A DNA stretch of 64,000 nucleotides, taken from UBA11051 sp964390495 (lineage in GTDB: Bacteria; Armatimonadota; Zipacnadia; Zipacnadales; UBA11051). The notes beneath the pieces are model-generated. The model was not told the DNA's origin and made no database searches. It saw only the letters and a list, made by a program, of their open reading frames with translations. The position numbers and the translations under genes are program-made. The first letter of the stretch is position 1. Each line of letters begins with the position of its first letter. Below, piece after piece: positions 17,258 through 25,741 of the stretch. The stretch covers positions 1-64,000 of the forward strand of contig CAYMIN010000006.1 of NCBI GenBank assembly GCA_964390495.1, given 5' to 3'.

Positions 17258-19309
17258 CTAATGTCCGCCCAGCCACAAGAGCACGGCAACGGCTGCGATA
17301 GTCCCGATGACCATCCACAGCAGGTACAACTGGGCGATGCCGGCGTGCGTTGCTGAAAAGCGGCCGACCATGCGCGCGCCCCAACGGATAAACGGGTAGT
17401 ACGCCCACTGGTCGAAGTCAAGTAGCCGGCGCAGCCAGGCGACCGCGGGAGCACGCAATCGCGGCAAGCGCGGATAGATGCCCTCGGTTTCGTAGGGCCC
17501 GATGCGCACGCGTAACATGTCCTTGAAGGGCCGGTAGAGGTGATGAGCGCGATAGGCCGTTTCCTCGTCGGTGTGCAGCTCGCCGCAGTACCAGACCGGT
17601 GATACCAGGACCTCGGTGTCACCGGCGCGGTAGATGGCATAGGCCAGCGCCGCAGTCGCCGCCAGGGCGATGAGTATCGGCCAAGGAATCCAGCCGCCCT
17701 CGACAACGCCGGTGGTGTTGAGCGTCAGGCCCGCCCAGCCGCTGCCGAATACCGCCGCGAAGTCGGGGATCTCGCCGCGATTGAGCACACCGGCAAAGGC
17801 CGCATAAACAGGTCTGGCCGCCAGCATCGGTGCCACCCCGAATAGCACGCAGAGCAGGGCCAGGGCCGCCTGGGGCACTACCATGCTCAAGGGCACCTCG
17901 CGGACGGGTCGGTCGGGGTCAGGCGTCCGGGCACTGCCAAAGAAGGCGCTGGCGACGAATTTCAGAAATATCGCCAGAGTAGCAATAGAGACGAACATTG
18001 CGATTAGGCCAAGAACCAGCGTGAACGGCGCGGTCTTGCCGCCCATAAAAGCCGCATGATACAACAGCCACTTGCTGGAGAAGCCACTAAAGGGAGGGAT
18101 GCCGGATATGGCCAAGGAGGCGACTATCGCGGCTAGGGCAGTCAGCGGCATGGCGGCCGCCAGCCCCCCAACCAGATTGAGGTCGCGGGTGCCGGTGCGG
18201 TACTCCACCGCGCCGGCGTTAAGGAACAAGCACGATTTGTAGCATACGTCGTTCACCATATGGAATAGTCCGCCCACAGCGGCCACCGCGGCTAAGGCCG
18301 GAACCAGCGGCCGGAAGTACACGCCGAGACCAACCCCCAGCAGTATGTAACCCATCTGGCCCACCACACTGAACGACAGCAGCCGCTTGGAGTCGTCCTG
18401 GGCCAGGGCAGTCAGCGTCCCCATCGCGATCGAGAGCGTCCCGAAGACGGCGAGAATCGCACCCCATACCAGGCAAGCGTCGTACAAGGGCAGGAACTGG
18501 AAAAAGACCCGGACGAGTCCGTAGATGCCGAGCTTGGTCATGGTGCCGGCGAAGGCCGCCGAGGCCGGGGCCGGGGCCGCGGGATAGGCGTCGGGGAGCC
18601 AGTCGCCGAAGGGGAAGATGCCGGACTTGGTGGCGAACCCCACGAAAAACAGGCCCAGCACCAGATGTAACAAGCCGGGGGCATGTAGGGCCAGATTGTT
18701 GACCCCCACGCGCATGGCCTCGAAGCTGAAGGCACGCCCGCCGTGGAGGTACACGATCACCACCGCCGCAATCAGACAGGCGGTCGCCACATGGGTCACG
18801 ATGAAGTACTTGAGCGCGGCCCTCAGGGCAACCGGATCGCTGCGGCGATAGATCACCAGCAAGTATGAAGCCAGAGTCATGAACTCCCAGAATACCAGGA
18901 AAAACAGCATGTCCCAGGTGCACATGACACCGATTACGCCGGCGAAGAACAGCAGCAGAATCGGATAATAGCGCAAGGCAGTTTCCTGCGGGTGGGCCTC
19001 GAGGTAGCGGATTGAGAAGAGCGTCGTGAGGACGGCAATGAAGGCGACCACCACCAGAAACAGGGCCGAGAGGTGGTCAATGTGCACGGTCAAGCTGGCG
19101 CCCAGGTCGCCGATACGCGCCAGGGGTGCGTGCTCGGAACCGTACAGAAAGGCGGTCACCCCGGCAGCCGCCGCCGCTGTAGCCGCCGCCAGCGTAAAGC
19201 CGAACGCGAGGTATCCGCAGCGGATACGATCGCGAGCCAGCAGCGCACTAGCCGCCGCTCCGACGGCAAATAGCGCCACGCTCAAGACTGCCAGATCAGT
19301 CGGACTCAT
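17258..19309 (-). CDS. hyfB: Hydrogenase-4 subunit B, antiporter-like membrane protein
   Basis: Largest membrane subunit, 683 residues (E. coli HyfB has about 670), of the NuoL/HycC family. FWEFMTLASYLLVIY carries the conserved Glu of the fifth helix region, WLPDAYPAAPAPASA and TMTKLGIYGLVR the central lysine, and DDSKRLLSFSVVGQMGYI the second Lys block. The C-terminal 150 residues hold extra helices and a hydrophilic part, typical of HycC and HyfB. It should form an ion channel in the membrane arm. It lies 253 bases after the HyfD-like gene and 281 bases before hyfG; both gaps are filled with repeats. Confidence 0.87.
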   Translation of the reverse strand: MSPTDLAVLSVALFAVGAAASALLARDRIRCGYLAFGFTLAAATAAAAAGVTAFLYGSEHAPLARIGDLGASLTVHIDHLSALFLVVVAFIAVLTTLFSIRYLEAHPQETALRYYPILLLFFAGVIGVMCTWDMLFFLVFWEFMTLASYLLVIYRRSDPVALRAALKYFIVTHVATACLIAAVVIVYLHGGRAFSFEAMRVGVNNLALHAPGLLHLVLGLFFVGFATKSGIFPFGDWLPDAYPAAPAPASAAFAGTMTKLGIYGLVRVFFQFLPLYDACLVWGAILAVFGTLSIAMGTLTALAQDDSKRLLSFSVVGQMGYILLGVGLGVYFRPLVPALAAVAAVGGLFHMVNDVCYKSCLFLNAGAVEYRTGTRDLNLVGGLAAAMPLTALAAIVASLAISGIPPFSGFSSKWLLYHAAFMGGKTAPFTLVLGLIAMFVSIATLAIFLKFVASAFFGSARTPDPDRPVREVPLSMVVPQAALALLCVLFGVAPMLAARPVYAAFAGVLNRGEIPDFAAVFGSGWAGLTLNTTGVVEGGWIPWPILIALAATAALAYAIYRAGDTEVLVSPVWYCGELHTDEETAYRAHHLYRPFKDMLRVRIGPYETEGIYPRLPRLRAPAVAWLRRLLDFDQWAYYPFIRWGARMVGRFSATHAGIAQLYLLWMVIGTIAAVAVLLWLGGH

Positions 19310-19562
19310 CGTGAGTGCACCATATTGGCTGTTGGTCTAACATACTCATTGGCTATCCCTGATTATTCGTCACCCCGTAGGTCGGGCTTTCTAGCCCGAC
19401 GCTGTTGCGGGCTGCCCACCAGCCAGGCTGGAAAGCCTGGCCTACGCGGAATTACACTGTGTCATTTATGCAGGTATCCCAGGAAAGAGCGCCGTACAGT
19501 TCGAGAGACGCTTTGCTGGCAGTATCACCTGGTGTGCAATGGTCTTCGCGAATAATCCGGGC
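19310..19562. repeat. hyfD-hyfB intergenic hairpins
   Basis: The gap holds two perfect hairpins: GTCGGGCT with AGCCCGAC (19381-19400, TTCT loop) and CCAGGCT with AGCCTGG (19423-19440, GGAA loop), followed by CCTACGCGG. These modules are of the same kind as the AGGCTGGAAAGCCTG and GAGCTACGCG pieces elsewhere in the window. No gene is seen. Confidence 0.7.
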
Positions 19563-21017
19563 CTAGAGCAAATAGCTGATCACCGCCAGGGCGGCTAAGG
19601 GTGCTGCTACGACCAGCGCCGCCAGGACAATCAGGGAGCCACTCATCTGCCAGGGCGGATCGGCCGCGACTTGGGCTGCCTCCGAGGGCGCTCCGAAAAA
19701 CACCCGCTGGGTCACGTACAGCAGCCAGGCGAATACAACCATGCTCTCAACCAGTAGAAATACGCCCACCAGCGGTCCCAAGGTTCCGGGCAAGCCAAGG
19801 GCGCCGGTGATGATGTAGAACTTGCTCCAGAAGGTGCCGAAGGGTGGCACCCCGACCACGCCCAGCAGCCCAACGATAAAGCAGACGGCCACTAGCGGCA
19901 TGCGGGCCGCCAGGCCGCCCAGGTCCGGGATGCGACGGCGGCCCGTGGCATAGGCAATCGCGCCCACGCATAAGAACAAGAGGCCCTTGGCGCAGGCATG
20001 AGCCACAATGTGCAAGACGGCCCCGCGATAGGCCAAGGTCGAGCCGAATACGCCCAGGCACGCCCCCAGGATTATGTAGGACAATTGGGAGATGGTGGAA
20101 AGGGCCAGCAAACGCTTGAGGTCGGTCTGGAAGAAATACAGAAACACCGCCACGGCCATGGTTACCAAAGCGGCGATGACGCCGATCAGAGCGCCGGTGA
20201 GCGGCAGGCCGCTGTTAGCCAAAACCAGCCGGCAGATCAGGTACACCCCGGCCTTGACCATCGCGGCCGCGTGGAGGTAGCAGGAGATGGGGGTAGGAGC
20301 GGTCATGGCGTCGGGCAGCCAGGTGTAGAAAGGCACTTGAGCCGCCTTGGCCCAGGCGGCTATCAGGAACAGCACGAACAGGGTCGCCGCCAGGCCCGGG
20401 CGGACCTGGCTAATGGCATTGAACTCCACGGAGCCGACGGACACGTAGGCAACGACGATGGCGATCAAGAAGCCGAGCCCGCCCAGATGGGTCATGATCA
20501 GGGCCTTATAGCCGGCCTTGAGAGCGGGCTGTTCATAGGTGTGCGAGATCAGCGCCCAGGAGCAGATCGTGGTCAGCTCCCAGAACATGAATAGCTGAAG
20601 CAGATTCGGCGACAAGGCCACTCCGGTCATGGCCCCGACAAACAGCAGCAGCCAGAAATAGTACCTGCCCTGGCCGCTGTCGTGAGGGTGCTCGCGGTTG
20701 CGCGGGCTGATGTATTCGTTGGAGTAAAGCACCACGAAGAAGCCGAGGACCACGACCACCAGCAGCATCAACATGCTGAGCGGGTCGAGCAGAACACCGA
20801 AGAGGTCGGTATCGGCCAGCTCCGCCATCCAGGGGAGAGTGCCGACCGTCAGCTTGGTGAGGCCGGGGAAGCTACCGATGCCGGCGAAGAGGGCCAGGGC
20901 TGCGGTCACCAGAGCGATGAACAGAGCCAGTCGCCCCGCAGCTCGGCCGGAGCTGAGGCCGGCAAACACCGCCCCGATGATGGGCAGCACAATCGTCGCC
21001 AGTAGTAAGTACTCCAT
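19563..21017 (-). CDS. hyfD: Hydrogenase-4 subunit D-like, antiporter-like membrane protein
   Basis: Membrane protein of 484 residues, equal in size to E. coli HyfD (479), of the NuoL/M/N and MrpA/D family. FWELTTICSWALISH has the conserved Glu, WLPDAMTAPTPISCYLH with AAAMVKAGVYLICR the central lysine, and TDLKRLLALSTISQLSYI the second block. The WELTTICSW wording is closer to the MrpA and Mbh type than to HycC, so the HyfD name rests on size and on being the third antiporter-like member of the set. It lies 44 bases after hyfH. About 14 membrane segments. Confidence 0.82.
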   Translation of the reverse strand: MEYLLLATIVLPIIGAVFAGLSSGRAAGRLALFIALVTAALALFAGIGSFPGLTKLTVGTLPWMAELADTDLFGVLLDPLSMLMLLVVVVLGFFVVLYSNEYISPRNREHPHDSGQGRYYFWLLLFVGAMTGVALSPNLLQLFMFWELTTICSWALISHTYEQPALKAGYKALIMTHLGGLGFLIAIVVAYVSVGSVEFNAISQVRPGLAATLFVLFLIAAWAKAAQVPFYTWLPDAMTAPTPISCYLHAAAMVKAGVYLICRLVLANSGLPLTGALIGVIAALVTMAVAVFLYFFQTDLKRLLALSTISQLSYIILGACLGVFGSTLAYRGAVLHIVAHACAKGLLFLCVGAIAYATGRRRIPDLGGLAARMPLVAVCFIVGLLGVVGVPPFGTFWSKFYIITGALGLPGTLGPLVGVFLLVESMVVFAWLLYVTQRVFFGAPSEAAQVAADPPWQMSGSLIVLAALVVAAPLAALAVISYLL

Positions 21018-21061
21018 AAGGTCAACCTAGGTCATAGCAGCGGCGGTTAGAACACAATGAG

Positions 21062-21592
21062 CTACTGCTCAGGTGTCTGCAACTCTCGCGCGGTTTCCAG
21101 ACTGCGTTTGCGCTTACATTCTGAACACAGGTGTAGCCAGGAGAGCTGAGCCGCGGGGATGCCGAGCTTGTCGGGCATCTCGGCGGCCAGCTTCGCGATC
21201 TCGCGCTGTGTACCCACGACCTCGCCACACTCCTGACAGCGCACCAAGTCGAACTCGGCGGTGATGCGGAGGTCATCAATGCTGTCGGTGGCGAGCTCGA
21301 ACTGATCGGACAGGGTGATAGCCTGCTCCGGACAGACTTCCTCGCAACGGGCGCAGTAGGAGCACCGGTCCAGGCAATAGAGCATGATGCGGCGGTCGGC
21401 TTCGTCGGTGATCTCGATGCAGCGCGTGGGGCAGGCCATGGAGCAGGCCCCGCAGCCGGTGCACTTGTCAATGTCTAGCTGGGGCTGGCCGCGGAAGCCA
21501 TCAGGCACAACCGAGGGCTCAAACGGGTAGCGCAGGGTCACCCGCCCGGCGGTGAGACAGATGATGGCTTCTTTGAGCTTGCCGATGATCAT
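21062..21592 (-). CDS. hyfH: Hydrogenase-4 ferredoxin-like subunit H (HycF/NuoI type)
   Basis: Electron-transfer subunit with two [4Fe-4S] clusters, which links the formate side to the hydrogenase small subunit. From the ATG at 21592 it has 176 residues (E. coli HyfH 181). CTGCGACSMACP and CLDRCSYCARCEEVCP bind the clusters. The C-terminal third carries two more CxxC pairs (CQECG and CSECK), a likely zinc or iron site also found in HycF. A TTG six codons upstream is in frame, but the ATG has GAGGTG at a suitable distance. It lies 29 bases after the four-cluster ferredoxin gene. Confidence 0.88.
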   Translation of the reverse strand: MIIGKLKEAIICLTAGRVTLRYPFEPSVVPDGFRGQPQLDIDKCTGCGACSMACPTRCIEITDEADRRIMLYCLDRCSYCARCEEVCPEQAITLSDQFELATDSIDDLRITAEFDLVRCQECGEVVGTQREIAKLAAEMPDKLGIPAAQLSWLHLCSECKRKRSLETARELQTPEQ

Positions 21593-21621
21593 CGGTTGGT
21601 TACACCTCAAGAGCCCTCAGA

Positions 21622-22158
21622 TCAATCCGAGCCGGTGGTCGCCTCGGCGGTGTCGCGGGCCGGTCGCTCAGGCATGGTGACGACGGTGCCGGTGTCGCCG
21701 ACAGCCGACACGAAGGTCAAACCGGGCTTGTCGCGAGCCTGTGCCATTACGTCATCTAACTCGCCGTACTGAAGACAGCGGGTGGGGCAGGTGAGTACGC
21801 AGGCCGGCTGCTTACCTTCGGCCAAGCGGTGCGCGCAGAGGTCACACTTGTCCGCGATCTTGCCGACGCGGTCCAACTCGATGACACCAAAGGGACAGGC
21901 GATTGCACACAGCCCGCAGGAAATGCACTCGTTGGTATGGATGAGCACCGCGCCTTCATCGGTGACCTCAATGGCGTCCACCGGGCAGGCCTCGACACAG
22001 GGATGCTTCTCGCAGTGCCGGCAGGAGACCGGCACCGGCTGGGTCCAGTCCAGCAGCGTCACAAAGATGCGGGAGACACCCCCATGCTCGCGCTCGCAGG
22101 CCACCTCGCAGGCGCGGCAGTAGATGCAGCGGTTGAGATCAATATAAAGGACCTTCAT
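21622..22158 (-). CDS. hyfA: Hydrogenase-4 component A, four-cluster ferredoxin (HycB type)
   Basis: Polyferredoxin of 178 residues expected to carry electrons from formate dehydrogenase into the hydrogenase, as HycB and HyfA do. Four groups are visible: CIYCRACEVACE, CRHCEKHPCVEACP, CISCGLCAIACP and CDLCAHRL with CVLTCP. The last 40 residues are an unstructured Thr/Ala-rich tail. The ATG at 22158 follows GGGGGT; an in-frame TTG two codons earlier is less likely. It comes directly after fdhF (55-base gap), the best evidence that the formate dehydrogenase docks to this hydrogenase. Confidence 0.88.
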   Translation of the reverse strand: MKVLYIDLNRCIYCRACEVACEREHGGVSRIFVTLLDWTQPVPVSCRHCEKHPCVEACPVDAIEVTDEGAVLIHTNECISCGLCAIACPFGVIELDRVGKIADKCDLCAHRLAEGKQPACVLTCPTRCLQYGELDDVMAQARDKPGLTFVSAVGDTGTVVTMPERPARDTAEATTGSD

Positions 22159-22213
22159 AGGCAACCCCCGTTGCCTGGCCTGTTCGCGGTCTTAAGCGGA
22201 ATGTCCTCTGTTG

Positions 22214-24271
22214 TCATTGGGGCGATTTCTCGATTTGACACGCGGCGACTTTGTACTCCGGGATCTTGGCGGTCGGGTCGAGTGCATCGGAAGTCAGGAT
22301 ATTGGTACCGGCAAAATGGAAGGGCATGAAAACGACACCGACCGGGACCGTCGGCACCACGCGGGCGCGGCAATCGCTGTGGCCGCGCCGGGTGCTCACG
22401 CGGACAAGGTCGCCATCCTCAATTTCGCGCGCGGCGGCGTCGGGTGCGGAGATCTCGACGAAAAGTCGCGGCTCGCGATTGAGCAGGGCCCCGGTGCGCC
22501 GGGTCATCGAGCCGGAATTGTAGTGAAGCACCACGCGACCGGTGGTGAGAGTCAAGGGATATTGCTGATCGGGCGCCTCAGCCGGCGGGCGGTAGGGAGT
22601 AGGCGTGATGTGGCCGAGGCCATCGGCAGTGCCAAACTCCTCCTGATGCAGGATCGGCGTGCCGGGATGGTCCGGGTCCGGGCAGGGCCAAACCAGCCCG
22701 CCCAGCACCTGGACGCGCTGGGGCGTAATGCCCGCGTAGGTCGGCAAGACGGTGTTGATTTCCGCCAGGACCTCTGCGGGTGAAGCAAACGGGAAGCGGT
22801 CGGCATAGCCGGTGCGGCGGGCCATCTCGCAGAGGATCTGCCAGTCCGGCAGGGCTTCCCCGGGCGGGGCAACCAGGGCCGGCTGCCACTGCACACGGCG
22901 CTCGGTGGAGGTGTAGCTGCCGGGCCTCTCAGCCCACAGCGCGGCGGGAAGCACATAATCAGCCAGCTCGGCAGTCTCGGTCATGAAGATGTCCTGGACG
23001 ACTAGGAGGTCAAGATTGTCCAGGCCCTGGCGGACGTGCCGGACGTTGGGGTCACTGACCATCGGGTTCTCGCCCATGACATAGAGGCCATGCAGATCGC
23101 CGCAAGCCGCGGCATTCATCATCTCCACGACGGTCAGGCCCGGTGAGCCGGGCAGCTCGCTAACTCCCCATTTTGCAGCTATGCGGCGGCGCCGCTCGAA
23201 ATCGGTCACCGGAACGTAGCCGGGCAAGACATTCGACAGCGCCCCCACATCGCAAGCGCCCTGGACATTGTTCTGGCCGCGCAAGGGCATCAAGCCGGTC
23301 CCGGGACGCCCCAGGTTTCCAGTGATGAGGGCCAGATTCGCCAGAGACATGACGTTATCAGTGCCGGTGGTATGCTGGGTGATGCCCATTGCCCACATAA
23401 TGACGGAGGCTTCGGCGGTGGCATAGCGGCGGGCGGCCTGCTCAATGGCCTCCACCGGCACGCCGGCGATTGCGGCGACCTCCGCAAGCTCCACGGTTGC
23501 GAGCAGCTCGCGGAGTTGGTCGAAGCCGCTGGTGCGGGAGGTGATGAATTCCTGGTTATGGAGGCGCTCCTCGACGATGATCTTCATCATGCCATTGATG
23601 AGAGCGACGTCGGAGCCGGGACGGAGCCGCAAGTGCAAATCGGCATGCCAGGCCACCGGCGTGATGCGGGGATCGGCCACCATCAGGAAGGCTCCCTGCT
23701 CCAGCGCATCCCCGACCCAACGGGCCGCCACTGGGTGACATTCCGCGAAGTTGGAGCCGATTACGAAGATGCAGTCGGCCGCGGCCGTGTCAGTGACGGG
23801 GTTGGTCATCGCGCCGGCACCGAGGGTCTTGCTGAGACCGGCCACCGTGGAGGCGTGGCAGAGGCGGGCACAGTGGTCCACGCTGTTGGTGCCCAGCAGA
23901 CGGGCCCACTTTTGCATCAAGTAGTTCTCTTCATTGGTGCACTTGGCGGAGGCCAAGAAGGCCAGGCCATCGGGGCCATGGGTCTCGCGGATTTGCAGGA
24001 GGCGTTCGGCGATTTCCTGGAGAGCCTGGTCCCAGGAGATGCGTTCGAAGCCTTCGCCGACGCGCTTCAGGGGGTGCAAGAGGCGGTCGGCATGATGCAC
24101 CGTGTCCAGGACAGCATTGCCCTTGGGGCAAAGCGCGCCCTCGGAGACGGGATGCTCGGTGAGGTACTCGAGAGCGACCAGCCGACCACGCTTAACGCCG
24201 GCCAAGAAGCCACAGCCGACGCCGCAGAAGGGACAGAGGCTGGGTACCCAAGTGATGTCGCGGTCGTCCAT
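22214..24271 (-). CDS. fdhF: Molybdopterin formate dehydrogenase, cysteine variant
   Basis: Catalytic subunit that interconverts formate and CO2 at a bis-molybdopterin-guanine-dinucleotide Mo or W site. At 685 residues it has the size of FdhF of formate hydrogenlyase. Cys13, Cys16, Cys20 and Cys48 bind one [4Fe-4S] cluster. VDHCARLCHASTVAGL places Cys138 where E. coli FdhF has selenocysteine, and the following His139 and the later Arg region (ADPRITPVA) are kept. The molybdopterin-binding C-terminal domain (PLTLTTGRVVLHYNSGSM) is complete. No signal peptide, so cytoplasmic. It is followed by hyfA-type genes and preceded by a structured leader and moaC. Confidence 0.94.
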   Translation of the reverse strand: MDDRDITWVPSLCPFCGVGCGFLAGVKRGRLVALEYLTEHPVSEGALCPKGNAVLDTVHHADRLLHPLKRVGEGFERISWDQALQEIAERLLQIRETHGPDGLAFLASAKCTNEENYLMQKWARLLGTNSVDHCARLCHASTVAGLSKTLGAGAMTNPVTDTAAADCIFVIGSNFAECHPVAARWVGDALEQGAFLMVADPRITPVAWHADLHLRLRPGSDVALINGMMKIIVEERLHNQEFITSRTSGFDQLRELLATVELAEVAAIAGVPVEAIEQAARRYATAEASVIMWAMGITQHTTGTDNVMSLANLALITGNLGRPGTGLMPLRGQNNVQGACDVGALSNVLPGYVPVTDFERRRRIAAKWGVSELPGSPGLTVVEMMNAAACGDLHGLYVMGENPMVSDPNVRHVRQGLDNLDLLVVQDIFMTETAELADYVLPAALWAERPGSYTSTERRVQWQPALVAPPGEALPDWQILCEMARRTGYADRFPFASPAEVLAEINTVLPTYAGITPQRVQVLGGLVWPCPDPDHPGTPILHQEEFGTADGLGHITPTPYRPPAEAPDQQYPLTLTTGRVVLHYNSGSMTRRTGALLNREPRLFVEISAPDAAAREIEDGDLVRVSTRRGHSDCRARVVPTVPVGVVFMPFHFAGTNILTSDALDPTAKIPEYKVAACQIEKSPQ

Positions 24272-24590
24272 TCGCTCGAAGCCCTCGCCAGTTATCGGGA
24301 CTGCTTACGGAGTATTCACGGTCACAAGGCTTATGACCTTCAGCTATTCTTGGCTCTCTGTAAACTGCTGCTTCCTGGGCCGGCGAGCTTCGGCTAGAGA
24401 AACCTCGCCTAAGCCCACATGACTTCATGTCTGCTTGTCCAGGCTCGCCGGCAGTCACACTGCCTGCCAGTACTACGCCGACCTCCCCGCTGTTCTCCGC
24501 TTGCCGAGGCCTCACCTCCTTTGCACCCATAAATTTGCAGCGACAAGCGGAGCGAATGGGCAGGAGGCGATACGGCGCGCGGGCCGGTGC
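24272..24590 (-). promoter_or_regulatory. fdhF leader with three-helix RNA element
   Basis: A 319-base gap between moaC-MOSC and fdhF. On the minus strand a perfect 10-bp helix, GCCGGCGAGC (24452-24443) with GCTCGCCGGC (24388-24379), encloses two smaller hairpins. One is AAGC/GCTT plus ACATG/CATGT (24436-24411), the other GGCGAG with CTC-TA-GCC (24409-24392). The result is a compact three-way junction. A 6-bp hairpin just upstream (GGCAGT with ACTGCC) shares bases with the first helix and could be an alternative state. No open frame is convincing here. The position in front of a molybdopterin enzyme suggests ligand control, but it does not match the Moco aptamer as I know it. Confidence 0.5.
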
Positions 24591-25511
24591 CTAATCAGTC
24601 AGCACCTGGATCAGGTCGTCTGGGCGTAAGCGGCCGGGCTGGAGGATACCGATGAAGATGCCCTCCCGAGGTATCAGCGAATCGCCCATCAGGCGGCGGA
24701 TCTCAGAGGGTGACTCCTCTGATTTGCCGATTTGAGTGACCACACCGAGCGCCGAAGTGCCCAGGAGCAGGTGAGTTCCGACAGGTAATGAGGGTAGAAC
24801 CAGACCCTCGGTGGTGACGTTCTCGGCGAAGTCGCCCGGGCCGGCCTGCAGGCCTCGGGCTCGCGCGGCGGCGATGCTCTCACTCGCCAGCAGACTCACC
24901 TGGCGCAGGCCGGGTCCGGCATGGACATCGCCGCGAACGCCCGCATCCATCTGCAGCTCGATCTGCTCGACATTGTGCTTGCTGGTGCCCCGCTGCTGGC
25001 TGAGCGAAACAGCTACCACCCGACCAACACCGTCGGCCTGCCAGTAGCCACTGCGGCCGCCCTGCTTGGTCAGCAGGCGAATATGCCGTATCTCCGCCGC
25101 GCGGTCCACACCCTTGCACATGTCATAGACGGTCAAGGCGGCAACGCCGGCGGCGGTGAGGGCCTCCATCTCCACGCCGGTTCCGGCAACCGCCGTAGCC
25201 GTAGCCTGAAGGCAGACGCGCTGCAAAGAGGGCATCGGCGTCAGGTTGACCTCGACATGGGTCAGAGGGACGCTGTGACACAGAGGCAGTAGTTGAGGCG
25301 TCTGCTTGGCGGCCATGATGCCGGCCAGGCGGGCAGTCGCTATGACATCGCCCTTGGGGAGCCGGCCGCTGAGGAGGCTCTGGATGGTGTCGGCGGCAAG
25401 CCTGACCTCGGCAGCCGCCGTCGCCCGCCGGCGGCTCGGCTCCTTGTCGGTAACGTCAACCATGCGGATATCCGGCATTGAGTTTGGCTGTTCGGAATCC
25501 GTGTCCGGCAC
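24591..25511 (-). CDS. moaC: MoaC-MOSC fusion, cyclic pyranopterin monophosphate synthase
   Basis: Bifunctional-looking protein of 306 residues. Residues 15-165 are MoaC, which turns the MoaA product into cyclic pyranopterin monophosphate. LPKGDVIATARLAGIMAAK, LLPLCHSVPLTHV and GTGVEMEALTAA with VYDMCKGVD are its active-site blocks. Residues 170-306 are a MOSC domain (GDVHAG, SLLASESI, GDFAENVTTEG), a fold used for sulfur or molybdenum-cofactor binding. The start is GTG with GGAGGGG eight bases upstream. It lies in the Moco gene run, 230 bases after moaA. What the MOSC half does here is inferred only as cofactor handling. Confidence 0.93.
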   Translation of the reverse strand: MPDTDSEQPNSMPDIRMVDVTDKEPSRRRATAAAEVRLAADTIQSLLSGRLPKGDVIATARLAGIMAAKQTPQLLPLCHSVPLTHVEVNLTPMPSLQRVCLQATATAVAGTGVEMEALTAAGVAALTVYDMCKGVDRAAEIRHIRLLTKQGGRSGYWQADGVGRVVAVSLSQQRGTSKHNVEQIELQMDAGVRGDVHAGPGLRQVSLLASESIAAARARGLQAGPGDFAENVTTEGLVLPSLPVGTHLLLGTSALGVVTQIGKSEESPSEIRRLMGDSLIPREGIFIGILQPGRLRPDDLIQVLTD

Positions 25512-25741
25512 AATCTATCCCCTCCCATCGTGTGGGGGCGGAACGACGTTATGCGAGTTCTCGCAACGGCTGGGCCGGATTCTCGGCCTTCGGCAAGCTC
25601 AGGCCTTGTATGCGGCCCCTCCGAAAGGCAACGGCAGACTCGGGCTGGGATGCCCGAGCTACGCGACAATAATTGGGCGGCCCCGAGCTACGCGTTGGGT
25701 CAGCTATTTAGATTATGTGATGTTGTCTCTGGGACACAACA
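25512..25741. repeat. moaA-moaC gap with 69-base repeat copy A
   Basis: This gap contains a 69-base sequence (25564-25632) that recurs, in the same orientation and with three differences, at 31258-31327. Next to it is a CTCGGGCTGGGATGCCCGAG hairpin (25639-25658) followed by CTACGCG and a second GAGCTACGCG. Apart from these repeats I see no gene or promoter. Confidence 0.75.

Noticed and set aside
24272..24590. Assignment of the fdhF leader as a classical Moco riboswitch
   Set aside because: The conserved blocks of the E. coli moaA aptamer, as I remember them, are not present; only the general position and the helical layout fit.
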